Part shown: piece after piece, positions 36,900 through 47,152 of the stretch
How positions within the stretch are numbered: position 1 is the stretch's first letter
Layout: every line of letters begins with the position of its first letter
NCBI RefSeq assembly: GCF_002113375.1
Contig: NZ_NEHO01000005.1
Span: forward strand, 62,001-126,000
Direction of reading: 5' to 3'
Source: Pseudomonas sp. R37(2017)
Lineage (GTDB): Bacteria > Pseudomonadota > Gammaproteobacteria > Pseudomonadales > Pseudomonadaceae
DNA length: 64,000 bases
Program-made: the position numbers and the translations under genes
The notes under the pieces: model-generated
What the model saw: the letters and a program-made list of their open reading frames with translations, nothing else
The model's database searches: none
What the model was told of the DNA's origin: nothing

Positions 36900-37714
36900 G
36901 CCTGTCCATGCGATCACTCAGTTTGCTGGTGCTGTGCAGTTTCAGTCCCTTGTTGTTCGCCGCCGATGTTCCGGGCAGTCAGGACCTCCCGATAGTGCCG
37001 CGCATGGTCGATGCCCAGATTGTCGACTATCGCCCTGCCGCCGAGCTGGAGCGGATCTACCCCTTGGGCTCGATTCGCAAGATCAGTGGTCAGTTGCGTT
37101 TCGACGGTCAGGTCAATGCCCGCGGCAACGTCACATCGGTGACCTACGAGTTGCCACCTGAGCATTCCTCCATCGAGGCGTTTACCGCTGCCCGCGAAGC
37201 TCTGCAAAAGCAGGACGCCGGGCTGCTCTTCTGGTGCCAGGCGCGCGATTGCGGCGAGAGCAGCCTCTGGGCCAATCAAGTCTTCGGCAACGCCAAGCTG
37301 TATGGTGCCGACGATCAACAAGCCTACTTGCTGCTGCGACTTGCGGCGCCACGGGATAACACACTCGTCGCGCTGTACAGCATCACCCGCGGCAATCGCA
37401 AAGCCTACCTGCATGTCGAGCAGTTCGAGGCCTCGGCACCGCTGGGCGAGTTGTTGCCCACCTCCGCGACCTTGCTGCGTGAACTCAAGAGCACCGGCGA
37501 GCTCGATTTTTCCACGCTCGACAGTGCGCCTGACGAGACCTGGCTACGCCTTGTTTCTCGCGGACTGAATCTGGACACCACTTTGCGGGTCAGTATTTCC
37601 GGAGCCAACGCCGAAGCCTGGCGTCAGGCCCTGATTGGCCAGGGCGTACGCGCCGCGCGGATGGAAACCGGCAGTGTCGAGGGCTCTGGCCTGCACATCG
37701 AGCTTTTACGATAG
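36896..37714 (+). CDS. DUF4892 family periplasmic protein
   Basis: 272 residues. A signal peptide ([20 protein letters not shown]) is followed by a mixed body with [40 protein letters not shown] and a C-terminal region like an OmpA-type beta-alpha repeat ([20 protein letters not shown]). This matches DUF4892 proteins; the function is unknown. It overlaps the GST gene by 4 nt. Confidence 0.72.
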   Translation: MSLSMRSLSLLVLCSFSPLLFAADVPGSQDLPIVPRMVDAQIVDYRPAAELERIYPLGSIRKISGQLRFDGQVNARGNVTSVTYELPPEHSSIEAFTAAREALQKQDAGLLFWCQARDCGESSLWANQVFGNAKLYGADDQQAYLLLRLAAPRDNTLVALYSITRGNRKAYLHVEQFEASAPLGELLPTSATLLRELKSTGELDFSTLDSAPDETWLRLVSRGLNLDTTLRVSISGANAEAWRQALIGQGVRAARMETGSVEGSGLHIELLR

Positions 37715-37782
37715 CTGTAGCGGGCGAGCGTGTTTGCGGTGTTCGCCTACTCTTTTGCTGACTGACTTTTTCGAGACTTTTG

Positions 37783-38838
37783 ATGATCAATAACGATCGC
37801 CTGTTGGTGCAGATCCTGCTCGTGGTGCTGTTTGGTGCGAGCTTCTGGGTGATGGCGCCGTTCTGGTCGGCGATGTTCTGGGGCGCGGTCCTGGCATTTG
37901 CCAGTTGGCCACTGATGCGCCTGCTGACCCGTTCCCTCAATGGCCGCGAATCTCTGGCGGCGGCATTGCTGACGCTGGGCTGGATGGTGCTGGTAGCGGC
38001 GCCGCTGGTGTGGCTGGGTTTCAATCTCGCCGACCATGTTCGCGATGCCACGGCATTCATCAAGGATGCGCAGGTCGAGGGGCTTCCCGAAGCACCGGTG
38101 TGGCTGGGTTCGATTCCCTTTGTGGGCGAGCGGCTGGTCGGGATCTGGAACAGCATCGATGAGCAGGGCGCGGCGATGATGGTGTCGCTCAAGCCTTATC
38201 TGGGGCAGGTGGGTAACTGGTTGCTGGCGCGCAGCGCACAGATCGGCGGCGGTATCCTCGAGCTGACCCTGAGCATCGTCTTCGTGTTCTTTTTCTATCG
38301 TGACGGACCGCGCCTGGCGGCGTTTGTCCACACGTTGCTGGAACGGCTGATCGGTCAACGGGCCGGCTATTACATTGAGCTGGTGGCGGGCACGGTACAG
38401 CGGGTAGTGAACGGTGTGATCGGCACCGCGGCGGCCCAGGCGCTCCTTGCGCTGATCGGGTTCCTGATTGCCGGCGTGCCGGGTGCATTGGTGCTTGGCA
38501 TCGTGACGTTCATGCTCAGCCTGATCCCGATGGGCCCGCCGCTGGCATGGGTTCCTGCGACTGCGTGGCTGGCCTGGAAAGGCGAGTACGGGATGGCCAT
38601 ATTCCTCGGGATCTGGGGCACATTCGTCATCAGCGGAGTCGACAACGTGCTCAAGCCGTACCTGATCAGTCGTGGCGGTAACCTGCCGTTGGTCATTGTG
38701 CTGCTTGGGGTGTTTGGCGGCCTGATCGCCTTTGGCTTTATCGGCCTGTTCATTGGTCCGACATTGCTGGCCGTGGCCTACAGCCTGTTGATCGACTGGA
38801 GCAGGACTCAGGCGCGGGGCGAAGATCGCCGGCCCTGA
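37783..38838 (+). CDS. AI-2E-family permease (PerM-like)
   Basis: 351 residues with about eight hydrophobic segments and a central soluble stretch (KDAQVEGLPEAPVWLGSIP). ISRGGNLPLVIVLLGVFGGL, AFGFIGLFIGPTLLAVAYSL and DGPRLAAFVHTLLERL are signatures of the AI-2E transporter family. The export substrate is not known; most members do not handle AI-2. The start is ATG at 37783; a TTG 3 nt earlier is less likely. Confidence 0.9.
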   Translation: MINNDRLLVQILLVVLFGASFWVMAPFWSAMFWGAVLAFASWPLMRLLTRSLNGRESLAAALLTLGWMVLVAAPLVWLGFNLADHVRDATAFIKDAQVEGLPEAPVWLGSIPFVGERLVGIWNSIDEQGAAMMVSLKPYLGQVGNWLLARSAQIGGGILELTLSIVFVFFFYRDGPRLAAFVHTLLERLIGQRAGYYIELVAGTVQRVVNGVIGTAAAQALLALIGFLIAGVPGALVLGIVTFMLSLIPMGPPLAWVPATAWLAWKGEYGMAIFLGIWGTFVISGVDNVLKPYLISRGGNLPLVIVLLGVFGGLIAFGFIGLFIGPTLLAVAYSLLIDWSRTQARGEDRRP

Positions 38839-39014
38839 TGCGCCAGGCGCCCTGGCCCGCTGAAGGACAGTGGGCTTTTTGTTGCGGCGCGGGGCTTCAT
38901 CGCGAGCCTGTCGTGTGTGGTTCGAACTCGACACAATCGCCCCGAGGGCTAGTCTTGCCGGAGCCGTCGCGACGATTTACCGATCATCGGGTCCCGCAGC
39001 GGCGCTGGTTCCGC

Positions 39015-39020
39015 TACAAT
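39015..39020 (+). promoter_or_regulatory. Candidate -10 box of pyrF
   Basis: TACAAT lies 34 nt before the pyrF start and is followed by GCGCGCC, a GC-rich discriminator. No good -35 element is visible at the right spacing. Confidence 0.4.
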
Positions 39021-39054
39021 GCGCGCCGATTTCGACTTGCCTGAGAGCTCACTC

Positions 39055-39753
39055 ATGTCCGCCTGCCAGACTCCTATCATCGTCGCCCTGGATTTCCCTA
39101 CCCGTGACGCCGCACTGAAGCTGGCCGATCAGTTGGACCCGAAGCTGTGCCGGGTCAAAGTCGGCAAGGAGCTGTTCACCAGTTGCGCCTCGGAAATCGT
39201 CGGCACCCTGCGCGACAAGGGTTTCGAAGTGTTCCTGGACCTCAAGTTCCACGACATTCCGAACACCACCGCGATGGCCGTGAAGGCCGCTGCGGAAATG
39301 GGCGTGTGGATGGTCAACGTGCATTGCTCCGGTGGCCTGCGCATGATGGCAGCGTGCCGTGAAGTGCTGGATCAGCGTACTGGCCCGAAACCGCTGCTGA
39401 TCGGCGTGACCGTGTTGACCAGCATGGAGCGTGAAGATCTGGCAGGTATCGGGCTGGACATCGAGCCGCAAGAGCAGGTGCTGCGCTTGGCCGCCCTGGC
39501 GGAAAAAGCCAGGATGGACGGCCTGGTGTGCTCGGCCCTGGAAGCCCAGGCGCTGAAATCGGCGCATCCGTCGCTGCAACTGGTGACTCCGGGGATTCGT
39601 CCGGCGGGCAGCGCACAGGACGATCAGCGCCGCATCCTCACTCCACGCCAGGCGCTGGAGGCCGGCTCAGACTACCTGGTGATCGGCCGTCCGATCAGCC
39701 AGGCCGCGGATCCGGCCAAGGCACTGGCCTCGGTAGTGGCCGAACTCGCCTGA
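39055..39753 (+). CDS. pyrF: Orotidine 5'-phosphate decarboxylase
   Basis: PyrF makes UMP from OMP, the last step of pyrimidine synthesis. 232 residues with the catalytic Asp-Lys-Asp array in [11 protein letters not shown] (Asp62, Lys64, Asp67), the phosphate-binding TPGIRP and YLVIGRPI. The ATG at 39055 gives the standard length; an upstream in-frame ATG at 39019 lies in the promoter. Confidence 0.96.
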   Translation: MSACQTPIIVALDFPTRDAALKLADQLDPKLCRVKVGKELFTSCASEIVGTLRDKGFEVFLDLKFHDIPNTTAMAVKAAAEMGVWMVNVHCSGGLRMMAACREVLDQRTGPKPLLIGVTVLTSMEREDLAGIGLDIEPQEQVLRLAALAEKARMDGLVCSALEAQALKSAHPSLQLVTPGIRPAGSAQDDQRRILTPRQALEAGSDYLVIGRPISQAADPAKALASVVAELA

Positions 39754-39773
39754 TCTGACACCGCAGAACCCAT

Positions 39774-39863
39774 TGTGGGAGCGAGCCTGCTCGCGAATAC
39801 GGAATGTCAGTCAACATTGATGTCGGCTGACTCTCCCTCTTCGCGAGCAGGCTCGCTCCCACA
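39774..39863. repeat. REP doublet with perfect 24-bp arms
   Basis: Arms 39774-39797 and 39840-39863 are exact reverse complements (core GGGAGCGAGCCTGCTCGCG). It lies between convergent pyrF and the reductase gene. Confidence 0.93.
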
Positions 39864-39892
39864 TTGGTTTTGGGGTGACTTCAAATACCGGC

Positions 39893-40897
39893 TTAAACCT
39901 TCAACACCAACTTCCCGAAATTCTCGCCGCTGAACAATTTCATCAGCGTCTCCGGGAAAGTCTCCAGTCCTTCGACGATGTCTTCCTTGCTCTTGAGCTG
40001 CCCCTTGGCCATCCAGCCGGCCATTTCCTGGGCGGCGCTGGCGTATTGGGCGGCGTAGTCCATCACCACAAAACCTTCCATGCGCGCGCGGTTGACCAGT
40101 AGCGACAGGTAGTTGGCCGGTCCCTTGACTGCTTCCTTGTTGTTGTACTGGCTGATGGCGCCGCAAATCACCACCCGCGCCTTCATGTTCAGGCGGCTCA
40201 ACACCGCGTCGAGAATGTCGCCGCCGACGTTATCGAAGTATACGTCGACGCCTTTCGGGCACTCGCGCTTGAGACCGGCGAGGACGTCTTCGCTCTTGTA
40301 GTCGATCGCACCATCGAAACCCAGTTCGTCGATCAGGAACTTGCACTTGTCCGCACCGCCGGCGATGCCGACGACACGGCATCCCTTGATCCTGGCAATT
40401 TGCCCGGCGATGCTGCCCACGGCCCCTGCCGCGCCCGACAGCACCACGGTGTCACCGGCCTTCGGAGCGCCGACGTCGAGCAGGGCGAAGTACGCCGTCA
40501 TTCCGGTCATGCCCAGTGCCGACAAATAACGCGGAAGGGGGGCCAGTTTCGGATCAACCTTGTAGAAACCTCGCGGCTCACCGAGGAAAAAGTCCTGCAC
40601 GCCCAGGGCGCCGTTGACGTAATCGCCCACGGCGAACCCCGGATTGTTCGAGGCAATGACTTTGCCCACACCCAAGGCGCGCATGACTTCGCCGAGTCCG
40701 ACCGGTGGGATGTAGGACTTGCCCTCGTTCATCCAGCCACGCATGGCCGGGTCCAGGGACAGGTATTGGTTTTCGACCAGGATCTGACCCGCCGCGGGCT
40801 CGCCGACCGGTACTTCCTGATAGGTGAATGTCTCACGGGTCGCCGCGCCCACCGGGCGTTTGGCGAGCAGGAATTGGCGATTGGTCTGGGAGGTCAT
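39893..40897 (-). CDS. NADP-dependent oxidoreductase, CurA/LTB4-dehydrogenase type
   Basis: 334 residues of the zinc-free medium-chain reductase family. Features are LLAKRPVGAATRETF, LSLDPAMRGWMNE, the NADP-binding loop VLSGAAGAVGSIAGQIARIKG, and IDYKSEDV with YFDNVGGDILDAVL. Relatives reduce the carbon-carbon double bond of enones such as curcumin or alkenals. The ATG at 40897 is chosen over a GTG at 40906. It is divergent from the SDR gene across an inverted repeat. Confidence 0.9.
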   Translation of the reverse strand: MTSQTNRQFLLAKRPVGAATRETFTYQEVPVGEPAAGQILVENQYLSLDPAMRGWMNEGKSYIPPVGLGEVMRALGVGKVIASNNPGFAVGDYVNGALGVQDFFLGEPRGFYKVDPKLAPLPRYLSALGMTGMTAYFALLDVGAPKAGDTVVLSGAAGAVGSIAGQIARIKGCRVVGIAGGADKCKFLIDELGFDGAIDYKSEDVLAGLKRECPKGVDVYFDNVGGDILDAVLSRLNMKARVVICGAISQYNNKEAVKGPANYLSLLVNRARMEGFVVMDYAAQYASAAQEMAGWMAKGQLKSKEDIVEGLETFPETLMKLFSGENFGKLVLKV

Positions 40898-40989
40898 GGC
40901 AGGCACTCAAGATGAATGAAGCTTTGTTGATAGCCCGTCAGCGACGATGCCGCAAGTTCGGCTGATGCGGCGAATGCACGTTGATCCAG

Positions 40990-41025
40990 TGCAGTGATAG
41001 TTGGTACGGCGGTTCCATCACTGCA
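40990..41025. promoter_or_regulatory. Inverted repeat in the divergent promoter region
   Basis: TGCAGTGAT (40990-40998) and ATCACTGCA (41017-41025) are exact 9-bp inverted copies separated by 18 bp, so centres are 27 bp apart. This spacing suits a dimer on one DNA face, or a stem-loop in RNA. The binding protein is not known. Confidence 0.45.
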
Positions 41026-41133
41026 ACTCATGGGGGCTCAACCGGAGTCCTGATAGTGCTGCCGTGTTCAAGACCTCCATGGCTAGACTGGCCCTACGCG
41101 ATTCCCCGCTTTCTTCTCTTCGAGGACATAACA

Positions 41134-41895
41134 ATGAGCATGACGTTTTCCGGCCAGGTGGTTGTGGTGACAGGCGGGGCGGCTGGCATTGGCCGTGCGA
41201 CCGCCCAGGCATTCGCCGCCGAAGGCCTTAAGGTCGTAGTGGCCGATATGGACACGGCGGGCGGCGAGGGCACGGTGGCGCTGATTCGTACGGCCGGTGG
41301 CGAAGCGACCTTCGTGCGTTGCAACGTTACCCTGGAAAACGATGTGAAAAACCTGATGGATGAGGTGATCAACGCCTACGGTCGTCTTGACTATGCCTTC
41401 AACAACGCCGGCATCGAAATCGAGAAAGGCAAGCTGGCCGAAGGAACCGTCGACGAATTCGACGCGATCATGGGCGTCAACGTCAAAGGCGTCTGGCTGT
41501 GCATGAAATACCAGTTGCCGTTGCTGCTGGCGCAAGGGGGCGGTGCGATCGTCAATACGGCATCGGTGGCCGGCCTTGGGGCGGCGCCGAAAATGAGCAT
41601 CTATGCAGCCTCCAAACATGCGGTGATCGGCCTGACCAAATCGGCGGCCATCGAGTACGCGAAGAAAAAAATCAGGGTCAACGCCGTATGTCCGGCGGTG
41701 ATCGACACCGATATGTTCCGTCGCGCTTATGAGGCCGATCCGAAAAAAGGCGAGTTCGCCAACGCCATGCATCCGGTCGGTCGCATCGGCAAGGTCGAAG
41801 AGATCGCCAGCGCGGTGCTGTATCTGTGCAGCGATGGCGCGGCGTTCACCACGGGGCACTCATTGGCCGTGGACGGTGGTGTAACAGCGTTCTGA
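41134..41895 (+). CDS. Short-chain dehydrogenase/reductase (SDR)
   Basis: 253 residues of the classical SDR type: cofactor loop TGGAAGIG (13-20), NNAG (90-93), and catalytic Ser144, Tyr157 and Lys161 (YAASK). Asp38 and Asp40 after the second strand (VVVADMD) suggest NAD rather than NADP. GHSLAVDGGVTAF closes the protein. The substrate is unknown. Confidence 0.92.
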   Translation: MSMTFSGQVVVVTGGAAGIGRATAQAFAAEGLKVVVADMDTAGGEGTVALIRTAGGEATFVRCNVTLENDVKNLMDEVINAYGRLDYAFNNAGIEIEKGKLAEGTVDEFDAIMGVNVKGVWLCMKYQLPLLLAQGGGAIVNTASVAGLGAAPKMSIYAASKHAVIGLTKSAAIEYAKKKIRVNAVCPAVIDTDMFRRAYEADPKKGEFANAMHPVGRIGKVEEIASAVLYLCSDGAAFTTGHSLAVDGGVTAF

Positions 41896-41930
41896 AGCTG
41901 CGCATCGTTACTGAAGCAATAGTTACAACC

Positions 41931-42030
41931 TGTGTGCGAGCCTGCTCGCGAAGAGGACGTATCAGTCGACGTTGATATCGGCTGACACACCGCTTTCGTC
42001 GGAACACCGCCCGGAGCAGGCTCGCTCCCA
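41931..42030. repeat. REP doublet with variant right arm
   Basis: Left GTGCGAGCCTGCTCGCGAAG, right arm ending GGAGCAGGCTCGCTCCCA and preceded by TTTCGTCGGAACACCGCCC, the same variant tail as at 6887-6907. It lies between the SDR and MocR-type genes. Confidence 0.88.
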
Positions 42031-42171
42031 TTGTTTTCTGGTTCCGTCAGCGGATCGGGCAATGTGTTTCAAATGATTGGAACAAAGGGTTTTGGCGGCG
42101 TTGTCGCACATGCCTGCGAATGCTCCTGTGATTAACTGCTTCTCGCAAAATCAACAGGAGTTTGCTTGCTC

Positions 42172-43557
42172 ATGGAGTTGAGAATCGATCGACAGGCGCT
42201 TGTGCCCGTCGTGCAGCAAATTGTTGACGCGCTGTCCTGCTGGCTCCGTTCCAACGGGGTACTGCCCGGTACGCGCCTGCCTTCGGTGCGACAGATTGCG
42301 CGGATCAATTTGCTCAGTCAGTCAAGCGTCGTTCAGGCCTGCGAACGCCTGGTGACGCAGGGGGTGCTGGTATCAGGTCATGGAGCCGGCTATACGGTTG
42401 CCGCTCCGGTATTGGTTGCGAGCGCAAGGCACGAGCCTGCCTGGTTCGAGGGGGCCGAGTCCGAGCACGGGCCCTGGTCGGGCGAGTTGAGGCTGGGCTG
42501 TGGCGGGTTGCCTGAAAGCTGGCGCGAGACCGACGATCTGATTTACGCGATTGGGCAAGTCAGTCGTACCGATACGGCCAGCCTGTTCAACTACAGTACG
42601 CCGCTGGGTTTGCCAGCCTTGCGCCAACAGATACTCAAGCGTCTCAGGCAGCTGGATATCCAGGCGCAGGATAACCGGATCATGACCACGGCAGGTGCCA
42701 GTCAGGGGCTGGACTTGATTGTGCGGACACTGTTCAAGGCCGGTGACTGTGTGGTCGTGGAGAGTCCCGGCTATCCGGTGCTGTTCGATCTGCTCAGGCT
42801 ACACGGCATCCACATGGTCGAGGTGCCGCGAACACCGCGCGGGCCGGACGTTGAAGTGCTCGAATCGGTGCTGGTCAAACACCGGCCTCAAGGGCTGTTC
42901 ATCAATAGCTACTGTCACAACCCGACCGGCAGCAGCCTTGCGCCGGTGGTGGCGCGCCGCGTGTTGCAACTGGCCACAACCTTTGGCGTGCAGGTGATCG
43001 AAGACGACGTTTATGCGGATCTGCGCAGCGGTTCCGGTACGCGACTGGCTGCGCTGGACGGCAAGGTGATCTACGTGGGCAGCTATTCCAAGACCCTCAG
43101 CAGTTCCTTGCGGGTCGGTTTCGTGGTGGCCGATTCTGCAATTATCACGCGTCTGGCCGAGACCAAGATGATCACTGGCATGGGCGCCTGTCGATTTGGC
43201 GAGTCAGTGCTGGTGTGCCTGTTGGCTAATGGTGCCTATGGCAAGCTGGTGCAACGTCAGCGCCAACGCTTGAGCACCGACCGGCTGGTGGTGTTGCAAA
43301 TGCTCGAGGATGCCGAATGGGAAGTTTTCGGCAAGCCTTCGGGAGGCCTGTTCATCTGGGCGCGATCACGAATGTCCGACTTCGATCAGGTGCGGACCCA
43401 GGCACGGCGTCTGGGGGTGCTGCTGTCTTCGAAGATCGCCTTCAACGCTTCGGGCGAGGCCAGTGACTGGCAGCGTATCAACGTGGCCTATGCCTGTGAC
43501 CCGCGTGCCCGTGCGTTCTTTCAAGCCACTGCCCGGGATCGACCTCAAGCGTTCTGA
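42172..43557 (+). CDS. MocR-type regulator (GntR HTH fused to aminotransferase fold)
   Basis: 461 residues. A GntR-type winged helix (LPGTRLPSVRQIARINLLSQ, then VVQACERLVTQGVL) is joined by a linker to a class I aminotransferase domain: TTAGASQGLDLI, SYCHNPTGSSL and PLP-lysine Lys307 in VGSYSKTLSSSLRVGF. MocR proteins are PLP-sensing repressors or activators, usually of a neighbouring gene. The nearest candidates are the SDR or the chemoreceptor. A TTG at 42166 is a possible alternative start because it lies nearer CAGGAG. Confidence 0.9.
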   Translation: MELRIDRQALVPVVQQIVDALSCWLRSNGVLPGTRLPSVRQIARINLLSQSSVVQACERLVTQGVLVSGHGAGYTVAAPVLVASARHEPAWFEGAESEHGPWSGELRLGCGGLPESWRETDDLIYAIGQVSRTDTASLFNYSTPLGLPALRQQILKRLRQLDIQAQDNRIMTTAGASQGLDLIVRTLFKAGDCVVVESPGYPVLFDLLRLHGIHMVEVPRTPRGPDVEVLESVLVKHRPQGLFINSYCHNPTGSSLAPVVARRVLQLATTFGVQVIEDDVYADLRSGSGTRLAALDGKVIYVGSYSKTLSSSLRVGFVVADSAIITRLAETKMITGMGACRFGESVLVCLLANGAYGKLVQRQRQRLSTDRLVVLQMLEDAEWEVFGKPSGGLFIWARSRMSDFDQVRTQARRLGVLLSSKIAFNASGEASDWQRINVAYACDPRARAFFQATARDRPQAF

Positions 43558-43665
43558 AAGCGACGCTTGCGTAGCTTTTTGCCATTATTCCGGCGCCAGA
43601 GCCTTGTGTTGCCACTGGCCCGTTGCGAATCTGCGCCTACAGACTTTGGCAGGGGACTAAGTGCA

Positions 43666-45630
43666 ATGATTTCGGCCGTGCAAGGACGTTTTGCCAACCT
43701 CGGTATGGCGAAAAAACTGGGTATCGGGTTTGTCCTGGTGCTGTTGTTGACAGCGCTGGTAGCGGGCATTGGCGTGTGGTCCCTGCAAACCATCAGTCAG
43801 CGCTTCGACGGCCTCAAGCAAATGTCTTCGCTCAATAGCGGTTTGCTCAAGGTGCGGCTGCTGGAGCAGGAGTACGCCCTGCACGGCAATCCCAAAACCG
43901 TCGACGCCCTGCACGAAGGCGTCGATGGTTTGATTACGCTTGCTGGCCAGCTCAAGGTCGAGTCTGCCGCCAACGTGCCGGTGATGAATGATGTCGAACA
44001 GTCTCTGGGCGCCTATCGCAAGGCCTTCGACGAGTTTGTCTCGCTCACCCAGGCCAAGGACCTGGCGCTGGAAATGGCCAGTTGGTCGGTGTCCAGCGTG
44101 GCCAATAATCTTGATGTACTGCAGTCGGGGCTCGCCGACGACGGTGCCTATACGCTGAAGGACTCCGAAGGCAAGGACGGTGCGCAATTCATCGAGCAGG
44201 CCAGTCAGGTCAGCCAGGTTTCACGCTTGATGCTGCAAGCCATGAATGAAGCACGCATGCGCCTGGATCAAAGCCGCAAAGGCGACGACAGCGCCGGGCA
44301 AGGCAAGATCGAACAGGCCAGCCAGGCGTTGGCCCAGGCCGAGCAACTCAAGACCACGGTCAAGGATGAGGGTTACCAGACCGTCCTCAATGAGGTGGCG
44401 GGTCATATCGCCAGCTTCAGCGACAAACTCGCCGAGTACACCGGCCTGCTGGAACAGGAAAAAACCGTCTATCAACAGTTGCACCAACGCGCCGCCCAAG
44501 TGGTAGAGCGGGTGGATCAGGCTTATGTCGCGCAAGACCAGGCCATGCAGGCTGAACTGAAAAAGAACTCGCTGCTGATCATCGGCTCTTCCGCTCTGGC
44601 TTTGCTGGTCGGGCTGGTGGCCGCGTGGTTCATCACCCGCTTGATCGTGGCGCCACTGCGCAGTGTGATTGGGGTGGCGCAGCAGATTGCCTCAGGGGAT
44701 TTGAGTGCGACCGTTGAAGTGACTCGCCGCGACGAAATCGGCCAGTTGATGCAGGCAATGCAGCAAATGGGTGCGGGGCTCTGCCATATCGTCAGCGGCT
44801 TGCAGTCGGGAATCGAACAGTTGGCCACTTCCGCGCAGTCGCTGTCGGCGGTGACTGAACAGACCAATCTCGAGGTCAGCACGCAGAAGGAGGAAACCGA
44901 ACAAGTCGCCACTGCAATGAACCAGATGACGGCCACGGTGCATGACGTCGCGCGTAATGCAGAAGAAGCCGCCCTGGCTGCGCAAACGGCTGACGGCAAG
45001 GTTGAAAGCGGTCAGCAGGTGGTACGCCAGAGCATGGCGCGGATCGAACAGTTGGCGGATTCGGCCACTTCCGCCAGTTCGAGCATTGAAAGCCTGAGTG
45101 CGGAGATCCAGAACATCGGCACGGTTTTGAGTGTGATCAAAAGCGTGGCGGAGCAGACCAACCTGCTGGCATTGAACGCGGCGATCGAGGCCGCGCGGGC
45201 CGGCGAACAGGGCAGGGGCTTTGCCGTGGTGGCCGATGAAGTGCGCGCGCTGGCCAAGCGAACCCAGCAATCGACCGAGGAGATCGAGCGTCTGGTCAGT
45301 GCATTGCGCACGGCTGCGCAGTCGTCAGTGCAGCAGATCCAGAGCAGTGGCAAGTTGGTGAAGCTGGCGGTCAGCGATGCCTTGCAGACCGAGAGTGCGC
45401 TGGGCAGCATTGCGGCGGCGGTATCGTTGATCCAGCAGATGAACCAGCAGATCGCCGCGGCGGCCGAGGAACAGAGCTCGGTGGCCGAAGAAATCAACCG
45501 CAGTGTCACCAGTATTCGCGCCAGTGCCGATCAGTCATCGCTGGCGATGCAGGGCAACGCCGCGTCCAGTATCCAGTTGGCGCAACTGGGGGTTGAACTG
45601 AAGGGCATGGTCGGTCATTTCAGGCTATGA
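43666..45630 (+). CDS. Methyl-accepting chemotaxis protein, HBM-type sensor likely
   Basis: 654 residues: TM1 (about 20-38), a helical periplasmic region of about 260 residues (41-301), TM2 (302-325), HAMP ([20 protein letters not shown]) and the signalling domain with hairpin tip [20 protein letters not shown]. The size and all-helical content of the periplasmic part fit the helical bimodular (HBM) domain that binds organic acids in P. putida McpS. The ligand here is unknown. The ATG at 43666 follows CAGGGGAC. Confidence 0.9.
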   Translation: MISAVQGRFANLGMAKKLGIGFVLVLLLTALVAGIGVWSLQTISQRFDGLKQMSSLNSGLLKVRLLEQEYALHGNPKTVDALHEGVDGLITLAGQLKVESAANVPVMNDVEQSLGAYRKAFDEFVSLTQAKDLALEMASWSVSSVANNLDVLQSGLADDGAYTLKDSEGKDGAQFIEQASQVSQVSRLMLQAMNEARMRLDQSRKGDDSAGQGKIEQASQALAQAEQLKTTVKDEGYQTVLNEVAGHIASFSDKLAEYTGLLEQEKTVYQQLHQRAAQVVERVDQAYVAQDQAMQAELKKNSLLIIGSSALALLVGLVAAWFITRLIVAPLRSVIGVAQQIASGDLSATVEVTRRDEIGQLMQAMQQMGAGLCHIVSGLQSGIEQLATSAQSLSAVTEQTNLEVSTQKEETEQVATAMNQMTATVHDVARNAEEAALAAQTADGKVESGQQVVRQSMARIEQLADSATSASSSIESLSAEIQNIGTVLSVIKSVAEQTNLLALNAAIEAARAGEQGRGFAVVADEVRALAKRTQQSTEEIERLVSALRTAAQSSVQQIQSSGKLVKLAVSDALQTESALGSIAAAVSLIQQMNQQIAAAAEEQSSVAEEINRSVTSIRASADQSSLAMQGNAASSIQLAQLGVELKGMVGHFRL

Positions 45631-45635
45631 ATGTA

Positions 45636-45739
45636 CCTGTAGGAGCGAGCAAGCTCGCGATGGAAGACCTGACACCGTGGAGTGTCAGGTTGCCGGTGTC
45701 ATCGTTGACGACCATCGCGAGCATGCTCGCTCCTACAGG
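45636..45739. repeat. REPIN with an internal hairpin
   Basis: Outer arms CCTGTAGGAGCGAGC and GCTCGCTCCTACAGG are exact inverted copies. The interior holds a second hairpin ACCTGACAC/GTGTCAGGT (about 45666-45690) and the ATCGTTGACGACCATCGCGA segment shared with 22891-22984. Confidence 0.92.
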
Positions 45740-45751
45740 TCTTATTGCTGA

Positions 45752-46522
45752 TCAGTCGTAGATCACTTTCTTTTTCCAGTCCGCGTCGGCCTCGACGTCT
45801 TTGAGGCCTTCGGTCAACTGGTTGACCTCGCCTTCGACTGGCGCAATGCGATCCATGACCTGGTCATTGGCGCGGGCCAGGAGTTTTTCCAGGTATTCCA
45901 ATTGCTCGGCGTAGACCTGTGGCTCCTGTTGTTTGCGCAGATATTGCACGCCGCGCTCGAACGCCAGGCGAGCCTGCCCGGGCTGGTTCTGTTGCAGGGA
46001 ATGCTGGCCGAGGTTGTTGAAGAACTCGATGTGCAGCAGCACCAGGATGTGGCGCACTTCGCGGATCCAGCGTTTGGCCTCGCTGGGGGGCAGGAAGCCG
46101 TCCTGTGCCGCACGGGTGATTTGGCCATGCAGGGCTTCGAGCAGGAAGCGCACATCCTTGGCCTTGGCTTCGGTCTGGATCGGTGCAGGCGGATTGTTGA
46201 CCGGGATGGATTCACCCTGGCCGACAAGCGCTTCCAGCTCTGCGATCCGCGCCTTCAGGTTGGCGCTGGATTTTTCCAGATTGAGCAGGCGCTGGCAGAC
46301 GTTCAGTTCAAGGCGGGCCAACAGCAGCTTGAGTGCCGGGGTCATCAGTTGGCCAGGGAAAGTCTCGGTGATTTCGCCGCAGCGTCGCAGGCGATCGTTG
46401 AGCTCAATCTTGGTACGGGCCTTTTCCAGCTTGTTGTTTTCCACCACATGGTTCATGTAGCCAATGGCGATCAACAGCGCGATCCCGGCTACGACGAGCA
46501 GGGTGATCATGAGTGGCGTCAC
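45752..46522 (-). CDS. Membrane-anchored coiled-coil protein, conserved hypothetical
   Basis: 256 residues. One N-terminal membrane segment (MITLLVVAGIALLIAIGYMN) precedes a largely helical cytoplasmic part with heptad-like stretches (LEKARTKIELNDRLRR, LEKSSANLKARIAELEALVG) and ARLAFERGVQYLRKQQEPQV. Some homologues are labelled DNA repair ATPase, but no Walker motif is visible here. The GTG at 46522 is preferred: AGAGG is 8-9 nt upstream, and the ATG at 46510 lacks one. Confidence 0.7.
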   Translation of the reverse strand: MTPLMITLLVVAGIALLIAIGYMNHVVENNKLEKARTKIELNDRLRRCGEITETFPGQLMTPALKLLLARLELNVCQRLLNLEKSSANLKARIAELEALVGQGESIPVNNPPAPIQTEAKAKDVRFLLEALHGQITRAAQDGFLPPSEAKRWIREVRHILVLLHIEFFNNLGQHSLQQNQPGQARLAFERGVQYLRKQQEPQVYAEQLEYLEKLLARANDQVMDRIAPVEGEVNQLTEGLKDVEADADWKKKVIYD

Positions 46523-46804
46523 CGTTAAGACCTCTTTTTAGGGTACGCATGCGAGTTTGGTTGCTCGGTGTTTGAGCGCCTGGGCCCGCATGACGGGTTG
46601 GATCGGACATGCCTGCGCTTATATCGGCCGCAGCCCCGCTTCTATAAATGGTGGCACGCGATATACAGATTGCCATCATTGGGTGGACTATAACGTCTTG
46701 GCGGGTGCCAGAATATAGGCGTCAAACGCCGGGCAGCGGAAAAGCCGCAATGGTGCCCAAAAGCAGGGCGAAGTCATTGATTTAAATAAATTTATATCTG
46801 GGGG

Positions 46805-46840
46805 TTGACGACCTCTCAATCCATCCATAGAATGCGCGCC
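46805..46840 (+). promoter_or_regulatory. Sigma-70 promoter of the tRNA-Glu/Gly array
   Basis: TTGACG (46805-46810), a 17-nt spacer and TAGAAT (46828-46833), then GCGCGCC. The GC-rich discriminator is typical of stringently controlled stable-RNA promoters. It lies 55 nt before the first tRNA. The rest of the interval 46523-46804 shows no other feature beyond an AT-rich stretch just upstream of the -35. Confidence 0.85.
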
Positions 46841-46894
46841 ACTTGCAGCGTAAAGCACACAGCGAAACGAAGCAGGGAGTGAATGTTGTAGCGT

Positions 46895-46970
46895 GTCCCC
46901 TTCGTCTAGTGGCCTAGGACACCGCCCTTTCACGGCGGTAACAGGGGTTCGAGTCCCCTAGGGGACGCCA
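46895..46970 (+). tRNA. tRNA-Glu (TTC), copy 1
   Basis: A 76-nt cloverleaf: acceptor GTCCCCT/AGGGGAC, anticodon stem CCGCC/GGCGG with loop CTTTCAC (anticodon TTC at 46929-46931), T-loop GGTTCGAGTCC, encoded CCA. Confidence 0.98.
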
Positions 46971-46972
46971 AT

Positions 46973-47048
<76 letters not shown>

Positions 47049-47152
47049 ATTTTAAACAGCGTTGCTTTCGGGCAGGGCTGAGTGAAACCAGAACCAAGTC
47101 TACGGATGCGGATCTGGGCACCGAAACACACACCATGTGTTCCGGGTAGCGT

